Below are positions 42,453 to 51,650 of a DNA stretch of 61,810 nt, one piece after another (positions within the stretch are counted from its first letter, which is position 1; every line of letters begins with the position of its first letter). The notes under the pieces are model-generated. The model saw nothing but the letters and a program-made list of their open reading frames with translations, did no database searches and was not told the origin of the DNA. The position numbers were made by a program, and so were the translations under genes. Origin of the DNA: Solimonas sp040754295 (GTDB taxonomy: Bacteria; Pseudomonadota; Gammaproteobacteria; Nevskiales; Nevskiaceae); the NCBI GenBank assembly GCA_040754295.1, contig JBFMCQ010000016.1, forward strand, positions 1-61,810, given 5' to 3'.

Positions 42453-43880
42453 ATGACCACCCTCGTCCCCGTCCTCCTCGCCGGCGGCTCCGGCACGCGC
42501 CTGTGGCCGCTGTCGCGCGAGGCGTTTCCCAAGCAGTTCCTCAAGCTCGGCGGCGAGCGCACGCTGCTGCAGCAGACCGCGCTGCGCGCGCAGCAGATTG
42601 CCGGTGCTACGGCCCCCGTCGTCATCTGTGGCGATGCGCACCGCTTCATCGTCGCCGAGCAGCTGCGCGAGATCGGCATCGACAGCGCGACGATCATCCT
42701 CGAGCCCGAGGGCCGCAACACCGCGCCGGCTGCCGCCGTGGCTGCGCTGCACGTGCAGGAGCGCCACGGCAGCGAGGCGCTGGTCTTTCTGATGAGCGCC
42801 GATCACGTCGTCGCCGACGTCCCGGCGTTCTGCGCCGCTGCGGGCGTTGCCGCCGGTGCCGCGGGGCAGGGGCGGCTGATGGTCTTCGGCATCAAGCCCA
42901 CGCGGCCGGAGACCGGCTACGGCTACCTCAAGCGCGGCAAGGCGCTCGGCGACGGGGCCTACGAGCTGCAGCGCTTCGTCGAGAAGCCGGACCTCGCGCG
43001 TGCCGAAGAATTCCTCGGCGACGGCAGCTACGACTGGAACGGCGGTCTGTTCCTGTTCCCCGCGGGTCTGTTCCTCGAAGAGCTCGCCCGCTTCGAATCC
43101 AGCCCCTCACCCAACATGGTCAGCGCCTGCCAGCAGGCACTCACCAAGGCCAAACGCGACCTCGACTTCATCCGCCTCGACGCCGAGTCCTTCAGACAGG
43201 CGCGCTCCGACTCCATCGATTACGCCGTCATGGAGAAAACCGACAAGGCGGCGCTCGTACCGATGGACGCCGGCTGGGACGACGTGGGCTCGTGGTCCTA
43301 TCTCGACAAGCTGCCCAAGGATCTGCGCGGCAACTACAGCTACGGCGACGTGCTGATCGAAGACAGCGAAAACCTGCTGGTGCACAGCGAGCACCGCCTG
43401 GTGGCCGCACTCGGGCTCAAGAACCACGTCATCGTCGAAACCAAGGACGCCGTGCTCGTCACCACCTGCGAGCGCGCGCAGGACGTCAAGGCGCTGGTGG
43501 CGCGGCTGAAGACCAACGGTCGCGATGAAGCGCAGATCCACCCCACCGTGCATCGCCCCTGGGGCAGCTACGAGACCATCGCCAGCGGCCCGCGCTTCCA
43601 GGTCAAGCGCATCATCGTCAAGCCCGGCCGCAAGCTCAGCGCGCAGATGCACCACCACCGTGCGGAGCACTGGATCGTCGTCTGCGGCACGGCCAAGGTC
43701 AGCTGCGATGGCAAGGACTACCTGCTGGGCGAGAACCAGTCCACCTACATCCCGCTGGGCGTCATGCACCGCCTCGAAAACCCCGGCAAGGTGCCGCTGG
43801 AGCTGATCGAGGTGCAGTCCGGCAGCTACCTGGGCGAGGACGACATCGTGCGGTTCGACGATGTCTACGGGCGCGTGTAA
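42453..43880 (+). CDS. manC: Mannose-1-phosphate guanylyltransferase/mannose-6-phosphate isomerase
   Basis: A 475-residue type II bifunctional enzyme. The N-terminal nucleotidyltransferase has PVLLAGGSGTRLWPLSREAF and the VEKP block; the C-terminal cupin isomerase has RPWGSYETI, QMHHHRAEHWIVV and YIPLGVMHRLENPG. It makes GDP-mannose and probably interconverts fructose-6-P and mannose-6-P. Together with galE, the priming transferase and manB it forms an exopolysaccharide precursor set, but no further glycosyltransferase, flippase or polymerase genes are in the window. Confidence 0.94.
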   Translation: MTTLVPVLLAGGSGTRLWPLSREAFPKQFLKLGGERTLLQQTALRAQQIAGATAPVVICGDAHRFIVAEQLREIGIDSATIILEPEGRNTAPAAAVAALHVQERHGSEALVFLMSADHVVADVPAFCAAAGVAAGAAGQGRLMVFGIKPTRPETGYGYLKRGKALGDGAYELQRFVEKPDLARAEEFLGDGSYDWNGGLFLFPAGLFLEELARFESSPSPNMVSACQQALTKAKRDLDFIRLDAESFRQARSDSIDYAVMEKTDKAALVPMDAGWDDVGSWSYLDKLPKDLRGNYSYGDVLIEDSENLLVHSEHRLVAALGLKNHVIVETKDAVLVTTCERAQDVKALVARLKTNGRDEAQIHPTVHRPWGSYETIASGPRFQVKRIIVKPGRKLSAQMHHHRAEHWIVVCGTAKVSCDGKDYLLGENQSTYIPLGVMHRLENPGKVPLELIEVQSGSYLGEDDIVRFDDVYGRV

Positions 43881-43961
43881 GCAGCGTCCCGACTCCAGCG
43901 GCCACCACTCCCGACCCGTCGCAGCACGCTTCGATCACCGGCACGATGGGGTGACGACGGA

Positions 43962-43975
43962 TTGATCCACGTCAG
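43962..43975 (+). promoter_or_regulatory. FNR/ANR-type box downstream of manC
   Basis: TTGAT-CCAC-GTCAG. The surrounding 45 bp closely resembles the groEL upstream region (51646-51695). It is about 290 bp before the next gene, too far for class II activation, and the -10 expected 22 bp downstream is poor. The 43881-44264 gap otherwise holds no gene I can support. Confidence 0.45.
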
Positions 43976-44215
43976 CGCAGCCGATCACCGCTGCCGGCAT
44001 CGAGCTGCGCATACTGCAGGGCCGTTCCGCCGAGCTCGAGCTCGGCATCGCCGAGGCGGCCGTTAGTAGGCTCGCTCAGTCGGATCTTTTCGCGCGCGCC
44101 GGAAGCACGTCTTGCCGGCGATTTCATGCATGCCGCGACCGCCTCGTACGGAGAATGGCGCCGTAGAGGCCGATATGCGGGCGGCGGCGGACGGCGATTC
44201 GTCTGCGATGGCGGC

Positions 44216-44257
44216 TTGACCCAGGTCAATGCGAGGGCCCACCTCGTGCCCGATAGT
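44216..44257 (+). promoter_or_regulatory. FNR/ANR-dependent promoter of the cus region
   Basis: TTGAC-CCAG-GTCAA (44216-44229) is a perfect palindrome at the recognition arms. GATAGT (44252-44257) follows after 22 bp, the spacing of class II FNR promoters. Predicted transcription start is near 44264, immediately before the ATG at 44265. Confidence 0.65.
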
Positions 44258-44264
44258 TTCGTTC

Positions 44265-44711
44265 ATGAAAGGAGTACCGTCAGCGCTGCGATGGTTTCGT
44301 GCCGGGTTTGCGCCGCTTCCCCGGCTGCTGGCGTGTCTGCTGGTCGTCTCGCTTGTCCAGACGCCCGCCTTGGCCTTTGCGCCCTGTTCAATGACGCACT
44401 CGGGTCCGATGAAGCAGGTCAGCATGGACGCCGCAGACGCGCGCGATGACCGGGATGACCGGAACGCCACGGCCGATGACATGGCGGGCATGTCGTCGAT
44501 GGAGCATTGTCCGCACCACACCAAGAGCATCACCACCAAGCCCCCGTGTCCCGCAAGTTGCTGCTGTGCTGCCGGGGCTGCGCTTCCTCCCGACCTGCTG
44601 GACCTGCCGGCAGCCCATCCTCTGGAACTGGCTGCGCGCATACCTGCGCCATTGGTGCCGCCGTCCCCGCTTCTGAGCGTGCCCACGCCGCCGCCGCGAG
44701 CCGACGCCTGA
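44265..44711 (+). CDS. Exported Met/His/Cys-rich small protein, probable metal-binding
   Basis: A 148-residue protein with a signal-like N-terminus (RLLACLLVVSLVQTPALAFA). The mature part is rich in soft-metal ligands: FAPCSMTHSGPMKQVSM, MAGMSSMEHCPHHTK and a Cys cluster PPCPASCCC, then a proline-rich tail. This fits periplasmic copper or silver handling, and it precedes the CusCBA genes. I cannot name a family. The start is uncertain: the predicted FNR-type transcription start falls just before this ATG, and an AAAGGAG lies inside the first codons with no start codon at the proper distance. Confidence 0.6.
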   Translation: MKGVPSALRWFRAGFAPLPRLLACLLVVSLVQTPALAFAPCSMTHSGPMKQVSMDAADARDDRDDRNATADDMAGMSSMEHCPHHTKSITTKPPCPASCCCAAGAALPPDLLDLPAAHPLELAARIPAPLVPPSPLLSVPTPPPRADA

Positions 44712-44963
44712 GCGTCGGCATCGCAGCCAGGCTGTGATGAACGTCTGGTCTGCGGAATCTCCACGGCGCAGTTGCACGTGGCGCACGCGGCTGCGAAGCG
44801 TCGCTGGTGCGCAGCATCATCGACGGTTTCCGGTTGCCGGGCTCGCCGATGACTCGTGAGCACGCGGCTGCCTTCGACGACCGCACCGGATCAGGACGTG
44901 CGTCCGCCTGAGCCGGATCACCCGGACGCGATCCCTTCGTTATCAATACCAGGAGTGACTTCG

Positions 44964-45275
44964 ATGAACAGGAGCAAATGCCTGCGGCTCGCCGCAATGA
45001 TCGTTGCCGGCGCGCTGACGCTGCCGGCCTTCGCCGATCCGCCGGGCAAGAACCCCGGCAACACCCATCCGCACGAAGCCGTGCCGCCGAGCAAGGTGGT
45101 GTGCACGCCCAAGACCGGCACCGAGTCGATGCAGCACGAGCCCAAGGACCATCCGATGCCGGAAACGCGCGGCATGAAGAACATGGACCCGGCGATGCAC
45201 ATGCTCGACTGTGTAGATCCGGACGCCAAGGTGCCCAGCGAAAAGCTGCACGAGCACAAGAAGCTCGGCAGTTGA
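44964..45275 (+). CDS. Small exported protein upstream of cusCBA
   Basis: A 103-residue protein with a clear signal peptide (MNRSKCLRLAAMIVAGALTL then PAFA-D), leaving about 80 residues. The mature part contains repeated Met and His (MQHEPKDHPMPETRGMKNMD and MHMLDCVD) and ends HEHKKLGS. A good AGGAG site precedes ATG 44964. Position directly before the efflux operon and ligand content suggest periplasmic metal binding or delivery; no family is recognised. Confidence 0.65.
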   Translation: MNRSKCLRLAAMIVAGALTLPAFADPPGKNPGNTHPHEAVPPSKVVCTPKTGTESMQHEPKDHPMPETRGMKNMDPAMHMLDCVDPDAKVPSEKLHEHKKLGS

Positions 45276-45357
45276 CGAAGAAAAGGCAGCACGGCTGCGG
45301 CATGTCATCGCAGCCGTGCCGCCCGCCGCATTCACACGCTGGCAACCCGAACGAACA

Positions 45358-46689
45358 GTGAAGCGGGCGAGAAGCTCCCTGCGTGCAAGGCACCGCCTGG
45401 CGATCGCCTTGGCGGCGGCGACATTGTCGTCGACAGCGGCTTTTGCACAGCCCGACGCAATCGAGCCGGGGATGGTGCTGACGATCGACGGCGCCGTTGC
45501 CACCGCAGTGGCCGACAACCCGGGGCTGGACGAGCTGCGCCGCAGAGCCGAGGCGGCCGCTGCCGTACCTTCACAGGCTGGCAGCCTGCCGGATCCGCGC
45601 ATCAGCTTCGGCGCCGCGAACCTGCCGGTCGATACCTTCGCGCTCGACCAGGAACCGATGACGCAGCTGCAGATCGGCGTCACGCAGACGTTTCCGTTCC
45701 CCGGCAAGCTGGGCTTGAAGCGCGACATGGCCGTATCCGAAGCGGCGGCGGCGGCCGAATCCGCCGACGAGGCGCGCCTGCGCCTGGTGCGCGACGTCCG
45801 GATGCTGTGGTGGGAGCTGTTCTATCTGGACCGCGCCGCCGAGACCGTCGCGCGCAACGGCGAGTTGCTGCGCCAACTGGTCGATGTGGCGCGCACCAAG
45901 TACGAAGTCGGGCGCGGCCTGCAGCAGGACGTGCTGCTGGCGCAGGTCGAGCTGTCGCGCCTGCAGGACATGGCGCTGCAGATCGACGGCATGCGCGCGA
46001 TGTCGGCCGCACGGATGAACGCGCTGCTGGCGCGGCCCGCGCAGGCGCCATTGACGATTCCGCAGGCGGCAGTGGCGGAGCTGCCGGAGCCGCCGGACCC
46101 GGGCCGGCTGCAGGCGCTGGCCGAAGGCCGGCGACCGTGGCTGAAACAGGCACGGCACCGGATCGATGCCGCCCGTTCGGCGCAGGCGCTGGCGCGCAAG
46201 GAATACGTGCCGGAATTCGGCGTCACCGCGAGCTACGGCTGGCGCGACGGCAACGACGCCGACGGCTCGGCGCGCGCCGACTTCACGAGCGTGATGCTCA
46301 GCGCCAGCGTGCCGCTGTTCGCGTCGAACAAGCAGGACCGGCTCGTCGCGCAGCGCGGTGCAGAACTGGCCGCGCGCGAGCAGGCGCTCGCAGACGCGCG
46401 CAACCGCGTGCAGGCCGAGATCGCCGCCGCGCTCGCCGACTACCGGCGCGCGCGCGGCGAGCTGGCGCTGTTCGACGACGGCATCCTGCCGCAGACCGGC
46501 CAGGCCGTGGCGTCGATGCTCGCCGGCTACCAGGTCAGCAAGGTCGATTTCCTGACGCTGGTCCGCACCCAGGTCACGCTCTACAACCACGAGCTGCAAC
46601 GCTGGCGTGCCCTGACGCAGGCGCAGCAGGCGCTGGCGCTGCTCGCCGCCGCCGCCGGCACGGAGAATCTCGAGGGAGAATCCCGATGA
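45358..46689 (+). CDS. cusC: Outer membrane efflux channel (CusC/TolC family)
   Basis: A 443-residue outer membrane factor with a signal peptide (ALAAATLSSTAAFAQ). It has the two repeated helical hairpins of TolC-type channels (TQTFPFPGKLGLKRDMAVSE; ADFTSVMLSASVPLFASNKQ) and Leu/Ala-rich coiled coils. It forms the exit duct for the RND pump. GTG 45358 (VKRARSSLRARH) is chosen because the basic signal n-region follows; a GTG/ATG pair further upstream is weaker. Its stop overlaps the cusB ATG (ATGA). Confidence 0.88.
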   Translation: MKRARSSLRARHRLAIALAAATLSSTAAFAQPDAIEPGMVLTIDGAVATAVADNPGLDELRRRAEAAAAVPSQAGSLPDPRISFGAANLPVDTFALDQEPMTQLQIGVTQTFPFPGKLGLKRDMAVSEAAAAAESADEARLRLVRDVRMLWWELFYLDRAAETVARNGELLRQLVDVARTKYEVGRGLQQDVLLAQVELSRLQDMALQIDGMRAMSAARMNALLARPAQAPLTIPQAAVAELPEPPDPGRLQALAEGRRPWLKQARHRIDAARSAQALARKEYVPEFGVTASYGWRDGNDADGSARADFTSVMLSASVPLFASNKQDRLVAQRGAELAAREQALADARNRVQAEIAAALADYRRARGELALFDDGILPQTGQAVASMLAGYQVSKVDFLTLVRTQVTLYNHELQRWRALTQAQQALALLAAAAGTENLEGESR

Positions 46690-48023
46690 GTAACGCACGC
46701 TATGCGCTGGCCGCCGTGGTCCTCGCGGCCGTCGCCGCAGGCAGCTACTGGCTCGGCCGTTCGCGGCCTTCCGCCGCGCCGCAGACGTCCACGGCGGCGC
46801 CATCGCGCGAGATCCTGTTCTACCGCAATCCGATGAATCCCGCCGTGACCTCACCGGTGCCGGCGAAGGACGAAATGGGCATGGACTATGTACCGGTCTA
46901 TGCCGACGAAGCCGCAGGCGCCGCGCCGGGCACGGTCACGATCGACGCCGGCATCGTGCAGAACATCGGCGTGCGCACGGCGCTGGCCGAGCGTCGGATG
47001 ATGACGCGGCAGATTCGCACGGTCGGCCGCGTCGCCTATGACGAGCAGGGCCTTTCGCATGTGCACCTGCGCAGCGAGGGCTGGGTCGAGAAGCTGTTCG
47101 TCGCCGAAACCGGACAGAGGGTGCGCGCGGGTCAGCCGCTGCTGAGCCTGTACTCGCCGCTGATCGTCAGCACCGAGCAGGAATACCGGCTGGCCGTGCG
47201 CGGCGTCGCGGCGCTCAGCGACGGCACGCCGCCGGAGATCGCCGCGCAGGCGCGCGCGCTGCTGGCGAGCACGGCCGAGCGCCTGCGCTTGCTCGATGTG
47301 CCGGAGGCTGAACTGCAGCGTCTGCAGCGCGGTGGCGACATCCGCCGCGAAGTCACCCTGACCGCGCCGGCGTCCGGCATCGTCCAGTTCATCGGCGCGC
47401 GCGAGGGGCAGTTCCTGGGGGCTCAGGCCGACGTCTTTCGCATCGCCGATCTGTCGACGGTGTGGGTGCTGGCAGACCTGTATGAGGACGAGGTGCCGTG
47501 GGTGCAGGTCGGCGATCGCGCCACGCTGCGCCTGCGCGGCGTGCCGGGTCAGGCCCCGCAGGCGCGCGTGGACTACGTGTATCCGTATCTCGAAGGCAAG
47601 ACGCGCACGCAGAAAGTCCGTCTGCATCTGGCCAATCCGGACGGCCTGCTCAAGCCGGACATGTACGCCGACGTCACGCTCGACGCCGGCCGCCGCATCG
47701 ACGCGGTCGCGGTGCCGGAGGCGGCGATCGTGCGCTCGGGCACACGCGCGCAGCTGTTCGTGCAGCGTGCACCGGGACGCTTCGAGCCGCGCGCGGTGAC
47801 GCTCGGCGCCGCCGCCGACGGCTACGTGCAGATCCTCGACGGTGTCGACGCTGGCGAGCCGGTCGTGGTCTCGGGTCAGTTCCTGATCGATTCGGAATCC
47901 AAGCTGCGCGAAGCGGCGGCCAAACTGATGCCGCAGGCCGGCAGCGCGGCGGCCGAACCGGTGATGGATCACGGCGCAATAGCGGATGCCGCGCCGCCCG
48001 CCACTGCGGCGCATTCCCACTGA
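46686..48023 (+). CDS. cusB: Periplasmic adaptor of heavy-metal RND pump (CusB-like)
   Basis: A 445-residue membrane fusion protein. A single N-terminal anchor is followed by the CusB-type metal-binding segment FYRNPMNPAVTSPVPAKDEM, GMDYVPVY, whose methionines bind Cu(I)/Ag(I). Then come barrel-sandwich (VEKLFVAETGQRVRAGQPLL), hairpin and beta-barrel domains. The C-terminus is His-containing (MDHGAIADA, AAHSH). ATG 46686 overlaps the cusC stop. It links CusC and CusA and passes metal to the pump. Confidence 0.9.
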   Translation: MSNARYALAAVVLAAVAAGSYWLGRSRPSAAPQTSTAAPSREILFYRNPMNPAVTSPVPAKDEMGMDYVPVYADEAAGAAPGTVTIDAGIVQNIGVRTALAERRMMTRQIRTVGRVAYDEQGLSHVHLRSEGWVEKLFVAETGQRVRAGQPLLSLYSPLIVSTEQEYRLAVRGVAALSDGTPPEIAAQARALLASTAERLRLLDVPEAELQRLQRGGDIRREVTLTAPASGIVQFIGAREGQFLGAQADVFRIADLSTVWVLADLYEDEVPWVQVGDRATLRLRGVPGQAPQARVDYVYPYLEGKTRTQKVRLHLANPDGLLKPDMYADVTLDAGRRIDAVAVPEAAIVRSGTRAQLFVQRAPGRFEPRAVTLGAAADGYVQILDGVDAGEPVVVSGQFLIDSESKLREAAAKLMPQAGSAAAEPVMDHGAIADAAPPATAAHSH

Positions 48024-48036
48024 GGGGCGCCGCGCC

Positions 48037-51000
48037 ATGATCCAGAACATCATCGCCGCGTCGCTGAAGAACCGTCTGCTGGTGCTGATCTTCACACTGA
48101 TCGCACTGATCGCCGGTATCTGGGCACTGCGCTCGACACCGCTGGACGCGATTCCCGATCTGTCGGACGTGCAAGTCATCGTCTTCACGGAATTTCCCGG
48201 CCAGGCACCCCAGGTCGTCGAGGACCAGGTCACCTATCCGCTGACGACCGCGATGCTCGCGGTGCCGTACGCGAAAGCCGTGCGCGGCTATTCGTTCTTC
48301 GGTTTTTCGTTCGTCTACGTCTTGTTCGAGGACGGCACCGACATGTACTGGGCGCGCTCGCGCGTGCTGGAGTACCTGAACTACGTCAGCAAGCGTCTGC
48401 CGCCCGGCATCATGCCGACGCTGGGGCCGGACGCGACCGGCGTCGGCTGGATTTACGAGTACGCGCTGGTCGACAAGTCCGGCCGGCACGATCTGGCGCA
48501 GCTGCGCTCGCTGCAGGACTGGTATCTGCGCTACCCCTTGCAGACCGTGCCGGGCGTCGCCGAAGTCGCCTCGGTCGGCGGCCACGTCAAGCAGTACCAG
48601 GTCGAAGTCGATCCCAACGCGCTGGCCGCCCACGGCATCCCGCTGGCGCACGTGCGCATGGCGATCCAGCGTTCCAACAACGACGTCGGCGGCAAGCTGG
48701 TCGAGATGGCGGAGACCGAGTACATGGTGCGCGGTCTCGGTTACATCAAGACTCTCGACGACCTGCGGCGTATCCCGGTCGGCACCGACGGCAAGGGCAC
48801 GCCGGTGCGTCTGGCCGACATCGCGCAGGTGCATCTGGGGCCCGAGCTGCGTCGCGGCCTGGCGGAACTCGACGGCGAAGGCGAGGTCGCCGGCGGCGTC
48901 GTCATCATGCGCTACGGCGGCGATGCGCTGGCGACGATCCGTGCGGTGCGCACCAAGCTCGATGCGCTCAAGCGCGGACTGCCCGAAGGCGTCGAGATCG
49001 TGCCGGTCTACGACCGCGGCGCGCTGATCGAGCGCGCGGTCGACAACCTGCAGACCAAGCTGCTCGAGGAGTTCCTCGTCGTCAGCCTGATCTGCGTCGC
49101 TTTCCTGCTGCACCTGCGCTCGGCGCTGGTGGCGATCCTGAGCTTGCCGATCGGCGTGCTGCTGGCGTTTCTCGTCATGCGCTTCCAGGGCCTGTCGGCG
49201 AACATCATGTCGCTGGGTGGCATCGCGATCGCGATCGGCGCGATGGTCGACGGCGCGATCGTGATGATCGAGAACGCGCACAAGCACCTGGAGCGTGCGC
49301 CGCGCGACCCCGGCGGGCAGCTCGGCACCATGGAGCGCTGGCGCGCGATCGAGGCGGCAGCCAGGGAAGTCGGCCCGGCACTGTTCTTCTCGCTGCTGAT
49401 CATCACCGTGTCGTTCCTGCCGGTGTTCACGCTGCAGGCGCAGGAAGGCCGCCTGTTCAGTCCGCTGGCGTTCACCAAGACCTATGCGATGGCGGCCTCG
49501 GCGCTGCTGGCGGTGACGCTGACGCCGGTGCTGATGGGCTGGCTGATCCGCGGCAAGGTGCTGCCGGAGGCGAAGAATCCGATCAACCGCGCGCTGCACC
49601 GCCTGCACGCGCCGCTGTTGAAGCTGGCGATGCGCGGGCGCGGGCCGACGCTCGTGCTGGCCACCGCGCTGCTGGTGGCGACGCTGTGGCCGGCCGCCCG
49701 GCTCGGCTCGGAATTCATGCCGCCGCTGGACGAAGGCGACATCCTCTACATGCCGACGACCTTCCCCGGCATCTCGATCACCAAGGTCAGGGAACTGCTG
49801 CAGCAGACCGACCGCATTCTCAAGACCTTTCCTGAAGTGCAGAGCGTGTTCGGCAAGGTCGGCCGCGCCGAGACCGCGACCGACCCGGCACCGCTGGCGA
49901 TGATCGAAACGACCGTGCGGCTCAAGGCCCGCGAGGACTGGCCCGACCCGGACAAGAGCACGCGCGACCTGATGCGGGAGATGGATCAGGCGATCCGGTT
50001 CCCCGGCCTCGCCAACGCCTGGACCATGCCGATCAAGACACGCACCGACATGCTGTCGACCGGCATCAAGACCCCGGTCGGCATCAAGATCTCGGGCCCG
50101 GACCTGGCCGAGCTGCAACGCATCGGCGGCGCGATCGAGCGCAGGCTCAAGGCGCTGCCCGACACGCTGTCGGCCTATGCCGACCGCGCCGTCGGCGGCT
50201 ACTACCTCGATTTCGACATCGACCGCGAGCAGGCCGCGCGCTACGGTCTGACCGTCGGTGACGTGCAGGACGTGATCCAGACCGCGATCGGCGGCATGAA
50301 CATCACGCAGACCGTCGAAGGGCTGGAGCGCTACCCGGTCAACCTGCGCTATCCGCGCGAGCTGCGCGACAACATCGGAGCGCTCCGGCGCGTGCTGCTG
50401 CCGACGCCGGCCGGCGCGCAGATTCCGCTGTCGCTGGTCGCCGAAGTCACGCTGCGCCGCGGCCCGCCGGTGATCAAGAGCGAGAACGCGCGGCCCAGCG
50501 CCTGGATCTACGTCGACATCCGCGGCTCGGACATCGGCGGCTACGTCGCGCGCGCCCAGCAGGCGGTGCGCGACGGCGTCGACCTGCCGGCCGGCTACAC
50601 CCTGGCCTGGTCCGGGCAGTTCGAGTACATGCAGCGCGCCGCCGAGCGCCTCAAGCTGGTCGTGCCGGCGACGCTGGCGCTGATCTTCCTGCTGCTGTTC
50701 TTCAACTTCCGCAACGCCTCGGCGCCGCTGGTCGTGATGCTGTCGATTCCGTTCTCGCTGATCGGCGGCGTGTGGATGCTGTGGGCCTACGGCTTCAACC
50801 TGTCGGTCGCCGTCGCGGTCGGCTTCATCGCGCTGGCGGGCGTGGCCGCCGAGATCGGCGTGCTGGTGCTGACGTTCATCGACCAGGCCGTGGCCGAGCA
50901 ACGGCGCCGGCTCGGGCGTCCGCTGACTTCGGCAGAACTCCGCGAAGCCGCGTTTCGTGGCACATCCGAGCGCGTGCGCCCGATCGCGATGACGGCGGCC

Positions 51001-51189
51001 GCGATCATCGCCGGCCTGCTGCCGATCTTCTGGGGCCACGGCACCGGTTCGGAAACCATGCAGCGCATCGCCGTGCCGATGGTCGGCGGCATGGTGACGA
51101 CGACGATCCTGTGCCTGCTGGTGCTGCCGGTGATCTATTCGCTGGTGCTGCAACTGCACGAACACCGTTGGAGAGACCGGAGCACATGA
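48037..51189 (+). CDS. cusA: Cu(I)/Ag(I)-type HME-RND efflux pump (CusA)
   Basis: A 1050-residue RND transporter with 12 membrane segments and two large periplasmic loops. The proton-relay helix reads IAIGAMVDGAIVMIENAHKH, the pattern of the monovalent-metal (CusA) group rather than the zinc/cobalt CzcA group. The periplasmic cleft includes TMPIKTRTDMLSTGIKTPVG with methionines near the metal site. It exports Cu(I) or Ag(I) from the periplasm or cytosol using proton flow. It starts 13 bp after cusB with AGGGG upstream. Confidence 0.92.
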   Translation: MIQNIIAASLKNRLLVLIFTLIALIAGIWALRSTPLDAIPDLSDVQVIVFTEFPGQAPQVVEDQVTYPLTTAMLAVPYAKAVRGYSFFGFSFVYVLFEDGTDMYWARSRVLEYLNYVSKRLPPGIMPTLGPDATGVGWIYEYALVDKSGRHDLAQLRSLQDWYLRYPLQTVPGVAEVASVGGHVKQYQVEVDPNALAAHGIPLAHVRMAIQRSNNDVGGKLVEMAETEYMVRGLGYIKTLDDLRRIPVGTDGKGTPVRLADIAQVHLGPELRRGLAELDGEGEVAGGVVIMRYGGDALATIRAVRTKLDALKRGLPEGVEIVPVYDRGALIERAVDNLQTKLLEEFLVVSLICVAFLLHLRSALVAILSLPIGVLLAFLVMRFQGLSANIMSLGGIAIAIGAMVDGAIVMIENAHKHLERAPRDPGGQLGTMERWRAIEAAAREVGPALFFSLLIITVSFLPVFTLQAQEGRLFSPLAFTKTYAMAASALLAVTLTPVLMGWLIRGKVLPEAKNPINRALHRLHAPLLKLAMRGRGPTLVLATALLVATLWPAARLGSEFMPPLDEGDILYMPTTFPGISITKVRELLQQTDRILKTFPEVQSVFGKVGRAETATDPAPLAMIETTVRLKAREDWPDPDKSTRDLMREMDQAIRFPGLANAWTMPIKTRTDMLSTGIKTPVGIKISGPDLAELQRIGGAIERRLKALPDTLSAYADRAVGGYYLDFDIDREQAARYGLTVGDVQDVIQTAIGGMNITQTVEGLERYPVNLRYPRELRDNIGALRRVLLPTPAGAQIPLSLVAEVTLRRGPPVIKSENARPSAWIYVDIRGSDIGGYVARAQQAVRDGVDLPAGYTLAWSGQFEYMQRAAERLKLVVPATLALIFLLLFFNFRNASAPLVVMLSIPFSLIGGVWMLWAYGFNLSVAVAVGFIALAGVAAEIGVLVLTFIDQAVAEQRRRLGRPLTSAELREAAFRGTSERVRPIAMTAAAIIAGLLPIFWGHGTGSETMQRIAVPMVGGMVTTTILCLLVLPVIYSLVLQLHEHRWRDRST

Positions 51190-51266
51190 CGAAACCTGAC
51201 ATCACGATCACGCCACTCGCCACCATTTGGCCTCGTCGCGACAGGCGAACAGCCCCGCTTCCGCGC

Positions 51267-51308
51267 TTGATCCAGGTCAGTGCCGGAGTCGCAGCCGGCT
51301 TCCAGAAT
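51267..51308 (+). promoter_or_regulatory. FNR/ANR-dependent promoter of the Cys-rich small gene
   Basis: TTGAT-CCAG-GTCAG (51267-51280) is followed after 22 bp by CAGAAT (51303-51308), a 4/6 match to the -10 consensus. The predicted start near 51315 gives a 25-nt leader with GGAG before ATG 51340. Confidence 0.65.
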
Positions 51309-51339
51309 GTGCCACACGATCAACCAGTGGAGAACAGCG

Positions 51340-51525
51340 ATGGGCTTCTTTTCACGCAAGCGCGCTTCGAGCACGGCGCCGGTCAAACCCGCCGCCAAGG
51401 GCGATCACGAGTGCTGCAAGGAGAAGGGCACTGCAGGCGACGTCAAGGATACGGCTGCCCCGCAGACGGGCAACGCGCCCAAGACACCGGCGGGCGGCTG
51501 TTGTGGCGGCAAACGCGGTCACTGA
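51340..51525 (+). CDS. Cys-rich 61-residue protein, unidentified
   Basis: A small soluble protein: basic N-terminus MGFFSRKRASSTAPVKPAAK, a first cysteine pair in GDHECCKEKG, a polar linker (DVKDTAAPQTGNAPKTP) and a terminal AGGCCGGKRGH. The paired cysteines at both ends suggest binding of a soft metal or an Fe-S-like site. There is no signal peptide, so it should be cytoplasmic. A GGAG site precedes the ATG, and it has its own FNR-type promoter just after cusA. I know no family for it. Confidence 0.65.
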   Translation: MGFFSRKRASSTAPVKPAAKGDHECCKEKGTAGDVKDTAAPQTGNAPKTPAGGCCGGKRGH

Positions 51526-51650
51526 GCACGCAACGGCACGATGCAGGGCGCGCGCCGAGCGGAACCACGGCTTTCATGCCCGTCCGGGAAGCCCGTTGCC
51601 GCTGGGCGTGCACGACTGCTACGGATTTCCAGCTGGAAACGGGCAGATTG

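Noticed and set aside
43972..44229. Minus-strand 85-codon ORF (ends ELELGGTALQYAQLDAGSGD)
   Set aside because: It overlaps two FNR-type boxes, has no ribosome site and no recognised family; it could be a decayed gene but the evidence is too thin.
47674..51165. Minus-strand open frame of 1163 codons opposite cusBA
   Set aside because: It mirrors cusA codon structure in GC-rich DNA and is full of His/Arg/Gln repeats with no domain; cusA is unmistakable.
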